From positions 191,001 through 255,000 of the forward strand of contig NZ_CP041982.1 of NCBI RefSeq assembly GCF_014522305.1: 64,000 bases of DNA. Direction: 5' to 3'. Every line of letters begins with the position of its first letter. Position 1 is the first letter of the stretch. A program made the translations under genes and the position numbers. The notes under the pieces were generated by a model. The model did not search any database and had not been told where the DNA came from. It saw only the letters and a program-made list of their open reading frames with translations. This document shows positions 17,168-25,868 of this stretch, in pieces. The DNA comes from Lactobacillus sp. PV034. GTDB taxonomy: Bacteria; Bacillota; Bacilli; Lactobacillales; Lactobacillaceae.

Positions 17168-17341
17168 ATTATAAAAAGTACGATATGCTGGTTTAAAATT
17201 TTTTACTCCGTAATTTAAAATGAAACTATAATCAAAACTCTAGTAGAAGAAATGGATTTTGAATTTTACACAAAATTTTTATAATTAGCTGTAATAGAAT
17301 AAATTAAATTATTCAACTGATTACGAAAGAGAGGAAAATAA

Positions 17342-17962
17342 ATGGGTAATTTAGATCACCTTAAGTTATTAAGAACTGATATGGAAGCTAAGGGGTGGAC
17401 CATTTCTAGTTTTATTTTTGTCTATAAAAATATTAAATATGTCGTTCTCGTTAAACTATTTGTAGGTCCAATAAAAAAAGTTAATCCATATGCATTGGTT
17501 CAATTGGAATTTATGAAATACAACAATATCCAAGACAATTATGTAGTAGAAGCTCATAGTAATGGTCTACTTGATGATATTAAATCTATCAGAAAATACT
17601 TTGGAATTGCCTACAAGCTAAATATGGGGCAATTGATGAAGCAATTTGCTCAAACTCTTAATAGTGCAGTTCCCACTCAAGTTCCAAATACAAATAGCTA
17701 TGATAAAACTCAACTTGCATGTTTAAACTCCTCTTTAAGCCGATCCGATTCAGAAGATCCGACTAAAATTTATTGCTACGGTACAATAATGAATCCAGTG
17801 GGGAAACAACGATCACCATTTAATTCAGATAAAACTAAATTAAACAGACTTGCATTATTTGAAGAATTGGGCGTCGATCCTAGACGTAGTTTTTGTTATT
17901 CAAATGATCCTCAAAAAGAAAAATCTGATGCTGAAATTATTGCAAGTATAAATAAACCATAG
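17342..17962 (+). CDS. Plasmid-associated hypothetical protein
   Basis: 206 residues. The N-terminal half is a compact alpha/beta domain (LKLLRTDMEAKGWTISSFIF, then YVVLVKLFVGP), reminiscent of uncharacterised proteins annotated DUF6037 on Lactobacillus plasmids, though I cannot confirm that. The C-terminal half is polar with four Cys and looks less ordered. It has its own ribosome site (GAGAGGA) and sits between two terminators, immediately upstream of the plasmid origin. Confidence 0.55.
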   Translation: MGNLDHLKLLRTDMEAKGWTISSFIFVYKNIKYVVLVKLFVGPIKKVNPYALVQLEFMKYNNIQDNYVVEAHSNGLLDDIKSIRKYFGIAYKLNMGQLMKQFAQTLNSAVPTQVPNTNSYDKTQLACLNSSLSRSDSEDPTKIYCYGTIMNPVGKQRSPFNSDKTKLNRLALFEELGVDPRRSFCYSNDPQKEKSDAEIIASINKP

Positions 17963-17969
17963 ATGTTTT

Positions 17970-18021
17970 GAGATTAAGAAGTAGATAACTTTCAAAAATG
18001 TAGCTTCTTAGTCTCTTTTTT
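17970..18021 (+). terminator. Rho-independent terminator upstream of the plasmid origin
   Basis: GAGATTAAGAAG pairs with CTTCTTAGTCTC (12 bp, one G-T pair), followed by TTTTTTAT. Confidence 0.82.
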
Positions 18022-18110
18022 ATGGGTAAAGAAATTAATACTTAATTACAATAATTCAAGTTTTGAACAATTTATGTTCTAAATTTATTTTTTTCTTTGA
18101 AAATGACATT

Positions 18111-18180
18111 CCTTTAATACCTTTAATACTAATATACCTTTATATATAATCCTTTAATTACCTTTAATTACCTTTAGCAC
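18111..18180 (+). repeat. AT-rich 10-mer direct repeats, likely origin unwinding region
   Basis: CCTTTAATAC and then CTTTAATAC lie at 18111-18129. CCTTTAATTA occurs twice in tandem at 18151-18170, followed by the related CCTTTAGCAC at 18171-18180. Short AT-rich direct repeats next to iterons are typical of the duplex-opening element of theta-type plasmid origins. Confidence 0.7.
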
Positions 18181-18218
18181 ATTCGTAAGCCCTTGAGCCA
18201 TCTGCATTTGCTCTATAT

Positions 18219-18415
18219 AAGGAACACCCAAAAGGGAGTAAGGAACACCCAAAAGGGAGTAAAAATACTAAAAGGAACACCAAAAGGGGAGGTTTATAAC
18301 ACCCAAAAGGGAGTGGATAACTTATTTAAGGTTAAAAACACTATATATAGATGACCACGTTTATCTTAAATACAAAATATAGTGAAAATACCCAATAAAG
18401 GACACCCAAAAGGGA
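18219..18415 (+). repeat. Plasmid iterons (initiator-binding direct repeats)
   Basis: Two perfect tandem 21-bp units, AAGGAACACCCAAAAGGGAGT, occupy 18219-18239 and 18240-18260. Variants follow at 18272-18291 (AAGGAACACCAAAAGGGGAG), 18298-18314 (AACACCCAAAAGGGAGT) and 18397-18415 (AAAGGACACCCAAAAGGGA). All five share ACACC(C)AAAAGGG. AGTGGATAA at 18312-18320 matches 8 of 9 bases of an inverted DnaA box. With the AT-rich repeats to the left and repA to the right this is a complete iteron origin (oriV, about 18111-18505). Confidence 0.9.
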
Positions 18416-18441
18416 AAACAAAAATTATCTTCTTTATTTAG

Positions 18442-18468
18442 AACACCAAATTGCATTGATATGGTGTT
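18442..18468 (+). promoter_or_regulatory. Inverted repeat between iterons and repA, possible Rep autoregulation site
   Basis: AACACCA (18442-18448) and TGGTGTT (18462-18468) form an inverted repeat whose arms share ACACC with the iterons. Rep_3 initiators commonly bind inverted iteron-like arms as dimers to repress their own gene; that role is inferred. Confidence 0.5.
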
Positions 18469-18509
18469 TCTTTTATAATTAATAAAAAAGATAATTAGGA
18501 TGGTTTGTG

Positions 18510-19349
18510 ATGTCTGAAGAACTTAATCTCATTGAAATTAGTGACGAAGATCAAAATAAGAAATTGAGTACCATTGTCAAGATGGATAATGATCTGCTAG
18601 TAAAAGGATTTCCTAATTTTTCCAAAAAGTGGACGCCCTTTGATATTGACTGGTGGAATATCATTGATTCTCAGGTTCTCGATCAAAAAGATAATCTAAT
18701 CAAAATTCCAATTTCTAAAGTAAAAGAATTAATGTATTTTAGAAAACATATAACAAATGATGAATTTATCAAAAAATCGAATGATACATTGAAGAAATTT
18801 ATGACTATTCAGGCCAGCTTGGAACAAGAAGATGGGGACAAAAAGATATATATGAATGTTAATATCTTTAGCCAATCTTATATCGATACTGATTACAATG
18901 CTTGGATTAGAGTTTCACCACAGGCAACAAAGTATTTCAATAATTTATCGCAATGGACGAGATTTGCCTTAGAACAAGCCACTCGACTTCATACCTCATA
19001 TTCAAAGAAGTTGTTTATGTATTTAAAGCAATGGCGTACGGTAGGCAAAAAGACATTTACCTTAGAGGAATTTAGAAATGCCCTTGATGTACCTAAGAGC
19101 TATCGTCCCGGAAGTATTGACCAAAAAATACTCAATCCGACAGCAGAATATTTAGCGCCGTACTTTATGAATTTTCGAATTACTAAGAATTATTCTAAGG
19201 GAATTCGAGGAAGAAAATTAATTGGTTATACCTTTACTTTTAGACCGGAATCTAAAACGCAAAAAGATGTGGGTTATAATAAGCGCATTGAAGAAATTAC
19301 TCATCTGTATTCAATTATGACGAACACTTTCTTAAAAGTCGCAAGGTAA
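18510..19349 (+). CDS. repA: RepA, Rep_3-family theta replication initiator
   Basis: 279 residues from ATG 18510 (GTG 18507 is also in frame; AGGATGG lies seven bases ahead). It shows the two winged-helix layout of Rep_3 initiators: IKIPISKVKELMYFRKHITN (about 69-88), then the second domain with TRLHTSYSKKLFMYLKQWRT (about 165-184) and FTLEEFRNALDVPKSY. It binds the iterons and opens the origin. The C-terminal end (THLYSIMTNTFLKVAR) may be cut short, because T-box leader sequence begins within about 10-50 bases of its stop; the plasmid-chromosome joint is therefore at or just inside its 3' end. Confidence 0.88.
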   Translation: MSEELNLIEISDEDQNKKLSTIVKMDNDLLVKGFPNFSKKWTPFDIDWWNIIDSQVLDQKDNLIKIPISKVKELMYFRKHITNDEFIKKSNDTLKKFMTIQASLEQEDGDKKIYMNVNIFSQSYIDTDYNAWIRVSPQATKYFNNLSQWTRFALEQATRLHTSYSKKLFMYLKQWRTVGKKTFTLEEFRNALDVPKSYRPGSIDQKILNPTAEYLAPYFMNFRITKNYSKGIRGRKLIGYTFTFRPESKTQKDVGYNKRIEEITHLYSIMTNTFLKVAR

Positions 19350-19357
19350 TTCTCATT

Positions 19358-19449
19358 AGAGAGCTACTTACTAAGGTTATTTATGTAAATAAATAATAAA
19401 TTAAGGTGGTAACACGAAGCACTCGTCCTTATTGGATGAGTGCTTTTTT
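19358..19449 (+). promoter_or_regulatory. Partial T-box leader (antiterminator/terminator half only) before mmuM
   Basis: AAGGTGGTAACACG (19403-19416) is the conserved T-box sequence; its AAGG can pair with CCTT (19427-19430) as antiterminator. The competing terminator is AAGCACTCGTCC (19417-19428) with GGATGAGTGCTT (19434-19445) and a T-run. AGAGAG (19358-19363) resembles the 3' strand of the Stem I base. The 5' part of Stem I would have to lie inside repA, so the tRNA-reading half appears lost. The downstream genes suggest the intact leader sensed methionyl-tRNA supply. Confidence 0.8.
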
Positions 19450-19471
19450 GTTTGAAATAGGAGGTATCGTG

Positions 19472-20401
19472 ATGACAATTTTTGAAGAAGCTAAAAAAGG
19501 TTTAGTGCTTGATGGAGCAATGGCTGATGAGTTACAAAGACAAGGAACAAATTTAAATAGTAAACTTTGGACCGCAGCTGCCCTGATTGATCAAGAAGAA
19601 AAAGTTTATCAAGCTCATTTAAATTATTTCAAAGCAGGTGCCAATCTTGTAATCACTGATACTTATCAGGCTAATGTTCCCGCTTTTATAAAAGCAGGCT
19701 ACAGTCAAAAACAAGCAGCAAGCTTTATTAAACAGGCGGTTAAAATTGCTAAACAGGCAAGAGATGATTATGAAAAACAAACAGGTATCCATAATTATGT
19801 AGTAGGTACTGTGGGACCATATGGTGCTTACTTGGCCGATGGTAATGAATATCGAGGAGATTATGAATTAAGTAAGCAAGAATATTTGGATTTTCATTTA
19901 CCAAGATTAAAGTTAATTTTATCTGAGGAGCCAGATTTAATTGCAGTTGAAACACAGCCTAAATTAGATGAGACGCTCGTTTTACTTGATTGGTTAACTC
20001 AAAATGCACCAAAAGTACCAGTCTATGTAAGCTTTACTTTGAAAAATGAAACGACAATTAGTGATGGAACTTCTTTAGCTCAGGCAGCTCAAGTAGTAGA
20101 TAACTATGATCAAGTGATTGGAATTGGGATTAATTGTGTGGCTCCAAATTTGGTGACGCCAGCTTTGGAATTGTTAAATAAAAATACAACAAAGCCTTTA
20201 ATTGTCTATCCTAACCAAGGAGCAAGTTATAATCCAGAAATTAAAGAGTGGGAAGAAGTTAAAGAGAACTTTGATTTTTCGAAATTGACTAAAATTTGGT
20301 ATGAAAAAGGTGCACGTTTGATTGGGGGATGTTGCACTACGGGTCCCAAAGAAGTTAACCAGATAAGTACAACCTTGAATGAACTTAAAGAAAGAAGGTA
20401 A
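19472..20401 (+). CDS. mmuM: Homocysteine S-methyltransferase
   Basis: Transfers a methyl group from S-methylmethionine to homocysteine, giving methionine. The start is ATG 19472 behind AGGAGGT; an upstream in-frame ATG at 19406 lies inside the T-box and is not used. 309 residues, normal for MmuM. The zinc ligands are visible as NCV (about 214-216) and GGCCTTGP (about 279-286). [13 protein letters not shown] (about 11-23) is the conserved start of the barrel. It forms an operon with the permease 5 bases downstream, under the truncated T-box. Confidence 0.93.
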   Translation: MTIFEEAKKGLVLDGAMADELQRQGTNLNSKLWTAAALIDQEEKVYQAHLNYFKAGANLVITDTYQANVPAFIKAGYSQKQAASFIKQAVKIAKQARDDYEKQTGIHNYVVGTVGPYGAYLADGNEYRGDYELSKQEYLDFHLPRLKLILSEEPDLIAVETQPKLDETLVLLDWLTQNAPKVPVYVSFTLKNETTISDGTSLAQAAQVVDNYDQVIGIGINCVAPNLVTPALELLNKNTTKPLIVYPNQGASYNPEIKEWEEVKENFDFSKLTKIWYEKGARLIGGCCTTGPKEVNQISTTLNELKERR

Positions 20402-20406
20402 ATAAA

Positions 20407-21825
20407 ATGAAGCATGAAACGCACTTAAAAAGAAAGATGAGTACACGCCATATTCAAATGATTTCTTTAGGCGGAGTAATTGGTACAGGGCTATTTTTAA
20501 GTTCGGGCTATACCATCCATGAAGCCGGTCCTTTAGGTACAGTCCTAGCTTATGGCGTAGGAGCATTAATAGTTTTTGCAGTAATGCTTTGCTTGGGAGA
20601 ATTATCAGTAGCAATGCCTTATACAGGTGCCTTTCATGTTTATGCTAAAAAGCTTATTAGTCCTTCTGCAGGATTTGTGGTGGCTATCTTATATTGGTTA
20701 ACATGGACAATTGCATTAGGCTCAGAATTTACTGCTGTGGGGCTAATTATGCAGAAATGGTTCCCTAACACTCCCGTTTGGATTTGGAGCTTAGTATGTA
20801 TGGTGGTAATTTTTTTGAGTAATTTCTTTTCAGTTAAAGGATTTGCCGAAAGTGAATTTTGGCTTGCGGCAGTAAAAGTATTGGCAATTGTTGCTTTTAT
20901 TATTTTAGGAGGAGCAGCAATTATTGGATTGTTACCAGTGGGTGGACAAACTCATGCACCAGGATTAGCTAACTTCTGTAAAAATGGTTGGTTTCCTAAT
21001 GGATGGGGTGGCGTATTTACAACCATGTTAACTGTTAACTTTGCCTTCTCAGGAACAGAATTAATTGGTGTAACTGCAGGCGAAGCAAAAGATCCCAATA
21101 AAGCTATTCCACAAGCAATTAAGACAACATTATGGCGATTATTAGTATTTTTTATTGGTAGTATTGTCGTCATGGCTGCTTTAATACCTTATAAAGTAGC
21201 AGGGGTTACAGAAAGTCCTTTTGTTTACGTGTTGGATGAAATTCACGTTCCATTTGCGGCTAATATTATGAACTTTGTCATTTTAACTGCAATTATTTCG
21301 GCGGCAAATTCGGGCCTTTATGCTTCAACTAGAATGCTCTGGTCACTTGGAAATGAAAAGACTTTACCTGCAATTTTTACTAAAACAAATAGGGCAGGCG
21401 TTCCTGTTGTCGCTTTACTAGCCAGTATGTGTGGTGGAGTTCTAGCTTTAATTTCCAGTAAAGTAGCTGCAAGTACAGTTTATTTAGTGTTAGTATCAAT
21501 TTCTGGTTTAGCAGTTGTTTTTGTATGGATGGCAATTGCTTGGTGTGAATTGAAGTTTAGAAAAGAGTATCTTAAAGCAGGGCACCAGGTTAGCGATTTA
21601 AAATATCACACTCCTTGGTATCCCGTAGTTCCTTATTTTGCTTTCTTTGCTAGTTTAATTTCTTGTATTTTAATTTGGTTTGACCCAAGTCAAAGAGTTG
21701 CTTTGTATTATACAGTGCCTTTTGTGGCAATTTGCTGGACATTACATTGGTATTGGTACAATAAGAAACAAGAAAATGAAAAGTCGATCGGTAAGAGAGA
21801 GGAACAGGGAGATTTTGTTAAATAA
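20407..21825 (+). CDS. mmuP: S-methylmethionine permease, APC superfamily
   Basis: 472 residues with twelve hydrophobic segments and the APC-family signature near the start ([20 protein letters not shown], about 18-37) plus [20 protein letters not shown] (about 216-235). It resembles the amino-acid permease group that includes MmuP; the substrate is inferred from the adjacent homocysteine methyltransferase. Import of S-methylmethionine and its use as methyl donor would make a two-gene methionine-salvage operon. Other amino-acid substrates are possible. Confidence 0.82.
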   Translation: MKHETHLKRKMSTRHIQMISLGGVIGTGLFLSSGYTIHEAGPLGTVLAYGVGALIVFAVMLCLGELSVAMPYTGAFHVYAKKLISPSAGFVVAILYWLTWTIALGSEFTAVGLIMQKWFPNTPVWIWSLVCMVVIFLSNFFSVKGFAESEFWLAAVKVLAIVAFIILGGAAIIGLLPVGGQTHAPGLANFCKNGWFPNGWGGVFTTMLTVNFAFSGTELIGVTAGEAKDPNKAIPQAIKTTLWRLLVFFIGSIVVMAALIPYKVAGVTESPFVYVLDEIHVPFAANIMNFVILTAIISAANSGLYASTRMLWSLGNEKTLPAIFTKTNRAGVPVVALLASMCGGVLALISSKVAASTVYLVLVSISGLAVVFVWMAIAWCELKFRKEYLKAGHQVSDLKYHTPWYPVVPYFAFFASLISCILIWFDPSQRVALYYTVPFVAICWTLHWYWYNKKQENEKSIGKREEQGDFVK

Positions 21826-21959
21826 CTTGCACATTTGCTATACTAAATAGCGGTTACTATTTTTTAAAGCTAAATTTAATTTTATTTTTAATGGTTTAAG
21901 TTGCTAAAAATAGAGCAAGATTGGTAATATAATATTAGATAGAAATGAGGTAATTTAAC

Positions 21960-22529
21960 ATGACAATGATCTCCGTTAATGAGTTCAAAAACGGACTTAC
22001 TATTCAATACAATAATGATTTATGGCGTATCGTTGAATTCCAACACGTTAAGCCAGGAAAAGGTAGTGCTTTTGTACGTTCAAAGCTTAAGAGTTTGAGA
22101 ACTGGTGCTGTTCAAGAATATACTTTCCGTTCAACTGCTAAAGTTGATACTGCTGATATTCAAACTAAGGGTATGCAATACCTTTACAATGATGGTTCAA
22201 GTTATGTATTTATGGATAACAATACTTATGAACAACTTGAAATTCCAAATTCTCAAATTGAAGAAGAAGCAAAATACTTAAAGGAAAATATGCAAGTTAA
22301 TGTTATTACTCATGAAGGCGAAACTTTAGGTATTGAATTACCAAATACTGTTGACTTAGAAGTTGCAGAAACTGAACCTAATATTAAGGGTGATACTTCT
22401 TCTGGTGGTGGTAAACCAGCAACTATGGAAACTGGTTTAGTAGTTAACGTACCATTCTTTATTAACCAAGGTGATATTTTAACTATTAACACTGCTGATG
22501 GTACTTACGTATCTCGTGCAAACAAGTAA
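21960..22529 (+). CDS. efp: Translation elongation factor P
   Basis: 189 residues (187 if started at the second ATG, 21966; GAGGT at the usual distance favours 21960). The KOW-like first domain carries [12 protein letters not shown] (about 30-41) with the lysine at the tip of the loop that contacts the P-site tRNA, and two OB-type domains follow, ending in [17 protein letters not shown] relieves ribosome stalling at proline runs. It stands alone behind a 130-base gap after mmuP and leads into asp23-nusB. Confidence 0.95.
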   Translation: MTMISVNEFKNGLTIQYNNDLWRIVEFQHVKPGKGSAFVRSKLKSLRTGAVQEYTFRSTAKVDTADIQTKGMQYLYNDGSSYVFMDNNTYEQLEIPNSQIEEEAKYLKENMQVNVITHEGETLGIELPNTVDLEVAETEPNIKGDTSSGGGKPATMETGLVVNVPFFINQGDILTINTADGTYVSRANK

Positions 22530-22553
22530 TTGATTATATTTTCGAGGTAAATT

Positions 22554-22985
22554 ATGGCTGATAATTCAACAATTCTTTTATCAAGCAATGACAACGGCGA
22601 CGAAACTAGAGTTGATTTGAGTGTTCTTGAAGTCATTTTAGGCATTGCCGCTAAAAAAGTTGATGGTGTAAATGAAATGCGCGGTTCTTTGCGCAGTGGA
22701 TTAAATTCACTTTTTGGTCATTCAAATCGTGGTAAGGGTGTTTCCTTATCAGTGGAGGATAACCAATTAACAGCTGATATTTATGTTTACTTAGACTATG
22801 GCGTTAATGTTCCTAAGGTAGCTGTTCAACTTCAAAAAAATCTTGTTGCTCAGTTACAACAAATGACTGATTTGGATCTTAAAGCTGTAAATATTCATGT
22901 TGTAGGTCTTGTATCAGAAGATGATAAGGTTGAAGATTCTGAAGCACTATTTTCCTCAAATGAAGATAGCGAGGCCGATAAATAA
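22554..22985 (+). CDS. Asp23/Gls24 family envelope stress protein
   Basis: 143 residues. The Asp23 domain spans about 15-120, with VLEVILGIAAKKVDGVNEM and ADIYVYLDYGVNVPKVA as typical strands and helices, and the C-terminal 20 residues are acidic. Members of this family associate with the membrane and are linked to cell-envelope stress; position between efp and nusB is conserved in lactobacilli. Its stop codon overlaps the nusB start by one base (TAATG). Confidence 0.88.
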   Translation: MADNSTILLSSNDNGDETRVDLSVLEVILGIAAKKVDGVNEMRGSLRSGLNSLFGHSNRGKGVSLSVEDNQLTADIYVYLDYGVNVPKVAVQLQKNLVAQLQQMTDLDLKAVNIHVVGLVSEDDKVEDSEALFSSNEDSEADK

Positions 22986-23386
22986 TGAATCAACATGAAA
23001 TGCGACGCATAGCCTTGCAAGCACTCTATTTAGCAAATCAAGAACCAGAATTAAATTATAATGATATAGTTGGTCGCACAACTAAGGCTCTTGATTTAAA
23101 GGCTTTTCCTGAATTATCAGGAAGCCTTTTAAAGGGTATTTTAGAGCAAAAACCTGAATTAGATGAAGAAATAGGTAATTATTTAAAATCAGGTTGGCGT
23201 ATTGAAAGATTGGCTCAAATTGATCGTGCAATTTTAGAATTAGGATTGTATGAAATAAAGAATAGTGATCAAATTGATCCAGTTGCTGCTTTAGATGAAG
23301 CTTTAAATCTTGGCGAAGAATTTTCTTCAGAGAAGTCAAAGGCATTTATTAATGGTGTCTTAGGGAACTTTATTGAAGAAAAATAA
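22985..23386 (+). CDS. nusB: Transcription antitermination factor NusB
   Basis: 133 residues, all-helical. HEMRRIALQALYLANQE (about 3-19) is the Arg-rich first helix that binds boxA RNA with NusE/S10, and the C-terminal part IDRAILELGLYEIK and ALDEALNLGEEFSSEKSKAF is highly typical. It acts in rRNA transcription antitermination. It is followed by a short GAAA-loop terminator. Confidence 0.95.
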   Translation: MNQHEMRRIALQALYLANQEPELNYNDIVGRTTKALDLKAFPELSGSLLKGILEQKPELDEEIGNYLKSGWRIERLAQIDRAILELGLYEIKNSDQIDPVAALDEALNLGEEFSSEKSKAFINGVLGNFIEEK

Positions 23387-23389
23387 CTT

Positions 23390-23418
23390 AAGTCGGCTGA
23401 AAAGTCGGCTTTTTTTAT
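23390..23418 (+). terminator. Terminator after nusB
   Basis: AAGTCGGCT pairs with AGTCGGCTT over nine bases including two G-T pairs, capped by a GAAA tetraloop and followed by seven Ts. Confidence 0.75.
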
Positions 23419-23433
23419 TATGAGGTGAAAATT

Positions 23434-24282
23434 TTGACTACAATATTAGATGGTAAAAATGTAGCCAATCAATTAACTACAAAGTTACAGGAGAAAGTAA
23501 AAGAACTTAATCTTAAAAATATTATTCCGACTTTGTACGTAATAGAAGTTGGAGAAGATCCAGCAAGTAGAATATATTTAAAGGCAAAAGAAAATTTAGC
23601 TAAAAGGATTGGAATTAAAGAAGTTACTCTTAAATTTTCTGAAAATATTAGTCAAAAAGAGTTAATTGATAAAATTATTGAGCTGAACCGTGATCCAAAA
23701 GTAAATGGAATTATGGTACAGTTACCTTTGCCTAAGCACATTGATACTGAAAAAATAGTTGCCACAATCGCTCCTGAAAAAGATGCTGATGGTTTTCATC
23801 CTTACAATCAGGGAAGAATGTGGCAGAGCAAAACTCAGATTATTCCAGCAACTGTGAGAGGAATTCTAGCACTTTTAGATTATTATCAGCTAGATGTAAG
23901 TGGCAAAGATGCTGTAATTATCGGGCGAAGCTTGATTGTGGGAAAGCCTCTAGCTAGTCAATTCTTAAGGCGAGATGCGACGGTTACTATCGCTCATTCT
24001 AAAACAAAGAATCTAGCTGATTTAACTAATAGAGCAGATATAGTAGTTTCAGATGTTGGACAAGCTCATTTACTAAAACGGGACATGATTAAGGAAAATG
24101 CGGTTTTAATTGATGTAGGGATGAATCGTAAAAATGGTCATCTTATGGGAGATATTGATTATCAAGAGTGTTTCGATAAAGCAAGTGCAATTACTCCGGT
24201 GCCAGGAGGAGTTGGTCCCTTAACAGTAGTTAGTTTAATGCAACAAGTTCTTATATTAGCGGAGAACCAAATAAATGGTTGA
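23434..24282 (+). CDS. folD: Bifunctional methylenetetrahydrofolate dehydrogenase/cyclohydrolase
   Basis: Interconverts 5,10-methylene- and 10-formyl-tetrahydrofolate for purine, fMet and one-carbon metabolism. I place the start at TTG 23434, after TGAGGTGAAA; a GTG at 23425 lies within that ribosome site. About 282 residues. VQLPLPKHI (about 92-100), the NADP site GRSLIVGKPLASQF and the C-terminal TPVPGGVGPLTV are all present. It starts the folD-xseA-xseB-ispA-tlyA-recN run and overlaps xseA by 8 bases. Confidence 0.95.
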   Translation: MTTILDGKNVANQLTTKLQEKVKELNLKNIIPTLYVIEVGEDPASRIYLKAKENLAKRIGIKEVTLKFSENISQKELIDKIIELNRDPKVNGIMVQLPLPKHIDTEKIVATIAPEKDADGFHPYNQGRMWQSKTQIIPATVRGILALLDYYQLDVSGKDAVIIGRSLIVGKPLASQFLRRDATVTIAHSKTKNLADLTNRADIVVSDVGQAHLLKRDMIKENAVLIDVGMNRKNGHLMGDIDYQECFDKASAITPVPGGVGPLTVVSLMQQVLILAENQING

Positions 24283-25645
24283 TAGTTCAAATTATTTAAA
24301 AGTTAGTGATTTAAATTATTATATTTCACAAAAATTTAAAAATGATCCTTATCTACATAAAGTATTTTTGCAGGGAGAACTTTCTAACTTCCGTTTTCGC
24401 ATGAATTCCCATCAATACTTTTCTTTGAAAGATGAAAAATCAAAAATAAATGTAGTGATGTTTAAATCGTACTTTGACAAGTTAAAATTTAAGCCGGAAG
24501 AGGGAATGAAGGTCTACGTAAGTGGTTATGTAGGCGTCTACGGACCACAAGGATCTTATCAATTTTATGCTCAAACTATGGAGCCAGCAGGATTGGGTGC
24601 ATTATATGAACAATTACGTCAATTACAAGAAAAGCTGGCTAAAGAAGGCCTCTTTAATCAAGAGCATAAAAAGCCTCTTCCTGCATTCCCGGATCGTATT
24701 GCAGTAGTAACAAGTGCATCAGGTGCAGTTATCCATGATATTATGGTTACAGCTAATCGGCGTTTCCCCCATGCTGAAATTGATCTCTTTCCAGCTAAAG
24801 TACAGGGGGACGATGCAGCGGATTCAATTGTGAGGTCTTTGCGTCAAATCGCTGAAAATAGTGATAAATATGATGCAGTAATCATTGGACGTGGAGGAGG
24901 ATCACTAGAAGATTTGTGGCCATTCAATGAAGAAGAAGTTGTGCGTAAAATCTATGAAATGCAAATGCCAGTAATTTCTTCAGTTGGTCATGAGACGGAT
25001 ACGACTTTAGCTGACTTAGTTGCTGATGCACGGGCAGCGACACCAACAGCAGCTGCTGAATATGCAACTCCCAATTTAGTAGAAGTGGTTATGCAAATTA
25101 ATCAATTACGTAATCGACTTTTTGCTTCAATTCAATCAATTATTCGAAATAAGCGTGAACAGGTAAGAAATCTAGAGAATTCTCCTGTTTTACGTGATCC
25201 AAGTAGAATATATGATGAACCACTGCAAAAGGTTGATTTGCTAAGACAAAGACTTTTCCAAGTAGAAAAAAATATTCTTGCCCAAAAGAAAGCTAATTTT
25301 AAGTTAGTAAGCCAAAAATTAATGGGAATCAATCCTCAAAAACAGTTGGTACAACTTGAACAAAAACAAAAATATCTTACTAGCAATTTAAATCGAGTTA
25401 TGCTTAATTATTTAAAAAATGAACGTAATCGTTTTGCAGGTCTTGAGCAAAAGCTAGATGATAATAGTCCACTTAAAACAATTAGTCGTGGTTTTGTTTA
25501 TACTGCTAATGAAGAAGGTCAAACAATTACTTCAGTTAACGAATTAAAAGTAGATCAAGCTTTACAATTACAATTTAAAGATGGAAAAGCTAAAGCTAAA
25601 GTAACTGAAATTAGGAGAAATGAAAATGCCAGAAAAGAAAAATAA
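24275..25645 (+). CDS. xseA: Exodeoxyribonuclease VII large subunit
   Basis: 456 residues. An N-terminal OB-fold (about 15-105, VFLQGELSNFRFRMNSHQYF) precedes the catalytic domain with RIAVVTSASGAVIHDI, IIGRGGGSLEDLWPFNEE and SSVGHETDTTLADLVAD, and a long coiled-coil C-terminus that binds the small subunits. The complex degrades single-stranded DNA. It overlaps xseB by about 20 bases, an arrangement that couples their translation. Confidence 0.96.
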   Translation: MVDSSNYLKVSDLNYYISQKFKNDPYLHKVFLQGELSNFRFRMNSHQYFSLKDEKSKINVVMFKSYFDKLKFKPEEGMKVYVSGYVGVYGPQGSYQFYAQTMEPAGLGALYEQLRQLQEKLAKEGLFNQEHKKPLPAFPDRIAVVTSASGAVIHDIMVTANRRFPHAEIDLFPAKVQGDDAADSIVRSLRQIAENSDKYDAVIIGRGGGSLEDLWPFNEEEVVRKIYEMQMPVISSVGHETDTTLADLVADARAATPTAAAEYATPNLVEVVMQINQLRNRLFASIQSIIRNKREQVRNLENSPVLRDPSRIYDEPLQKVDLLRQRLFQVEKNILAQKKANFKLVSQKLMGINPQKQLVQLEQKQKYLTSNLNRVMLNYLKNERNRFAGLEQKLDDNSPLKTISRGFVYTANEEGQTITSVNELKVDQALQLQFKDGKAKAKVTEIRRNENARKEK

Positions 25646-25868
25646 CTTTGAAGAACAATTAAATGAATTACAACAAATTGTTAATAAATTAGAATCAGGA
25701 AATGTTCCACTTGAAGATGCATTAAGTGAATTTCAAGCTGGAGTAAAGTTAAGTCGAGATTTAGAAAAGAAATTAACTGCAGCTGAACAAACAGTAGCTA
25801 AGCTAATTGACGAAGACGGCAATGAAAAAGATCTTAATCCAGAAGATGCAGCAGCACCGGAGGAATAA
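25626..25868 (+). CDS. xseB: Exodeoxyribonuclease VII small subunit
   Basis: 80 residues from ATG 25626, eight bases after TAGGAGA (ATG 25620 is too close). It is a helical hairpin with FEEQLNELQQIVNKLESGNV and LEDALSEFQAGVKL, the complete family signature, and an acidic tail. Several copies assemble on the XseA coiled coil. Confidence 0.94.
   Translation: MPEKKNNFEEQLNELQQIVNKLESGNVPLEDALSEFQAGVKLSRDLEKKLTAAEQTVAKLIDEDGNEKDLNPEDAAAPEE

Larger units (their letters stand above)
11030..19349. mobile_element. Integrated plasmid-derived segment
   Basis: Within 8.3 kb lie a small tyrosine recombinase, parA with its small partner, an AbiE toxin-antitoxin pair, an iteron origin and a Rep_3-type initiator, and beyond it ordinary chromosomal operons follow. 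This gene set is that of a theta-replicating Lactobacillus plasmid. The left limit is not defined; the thiopeptide operon may be part of the same element. The right limit is close to the 3' end of repA because a partial T-box leader begins within about 60 bases. A scaffold misjoin of plasmid and chromosome is the main alternative. Confidence 0.6.

Noticed and set aside
18219..18415. Short direct repeats that might suggest a CRISPR array
   Set aside because: The units are tandem or irregularly spaced, share ACACC(C)AAAAGGG and sit directly before a Rep_3 gene with AT-rich repeats and a DnaA box; they are iterons. No cas genes are present.
19406..19471. Upstream ATG extending mmuM by 22 residues
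   Set aside because: It starts inside the T-box motif and terminator, the added residues are not part of the family, and AGGAGGT sits just before ATG 19472.
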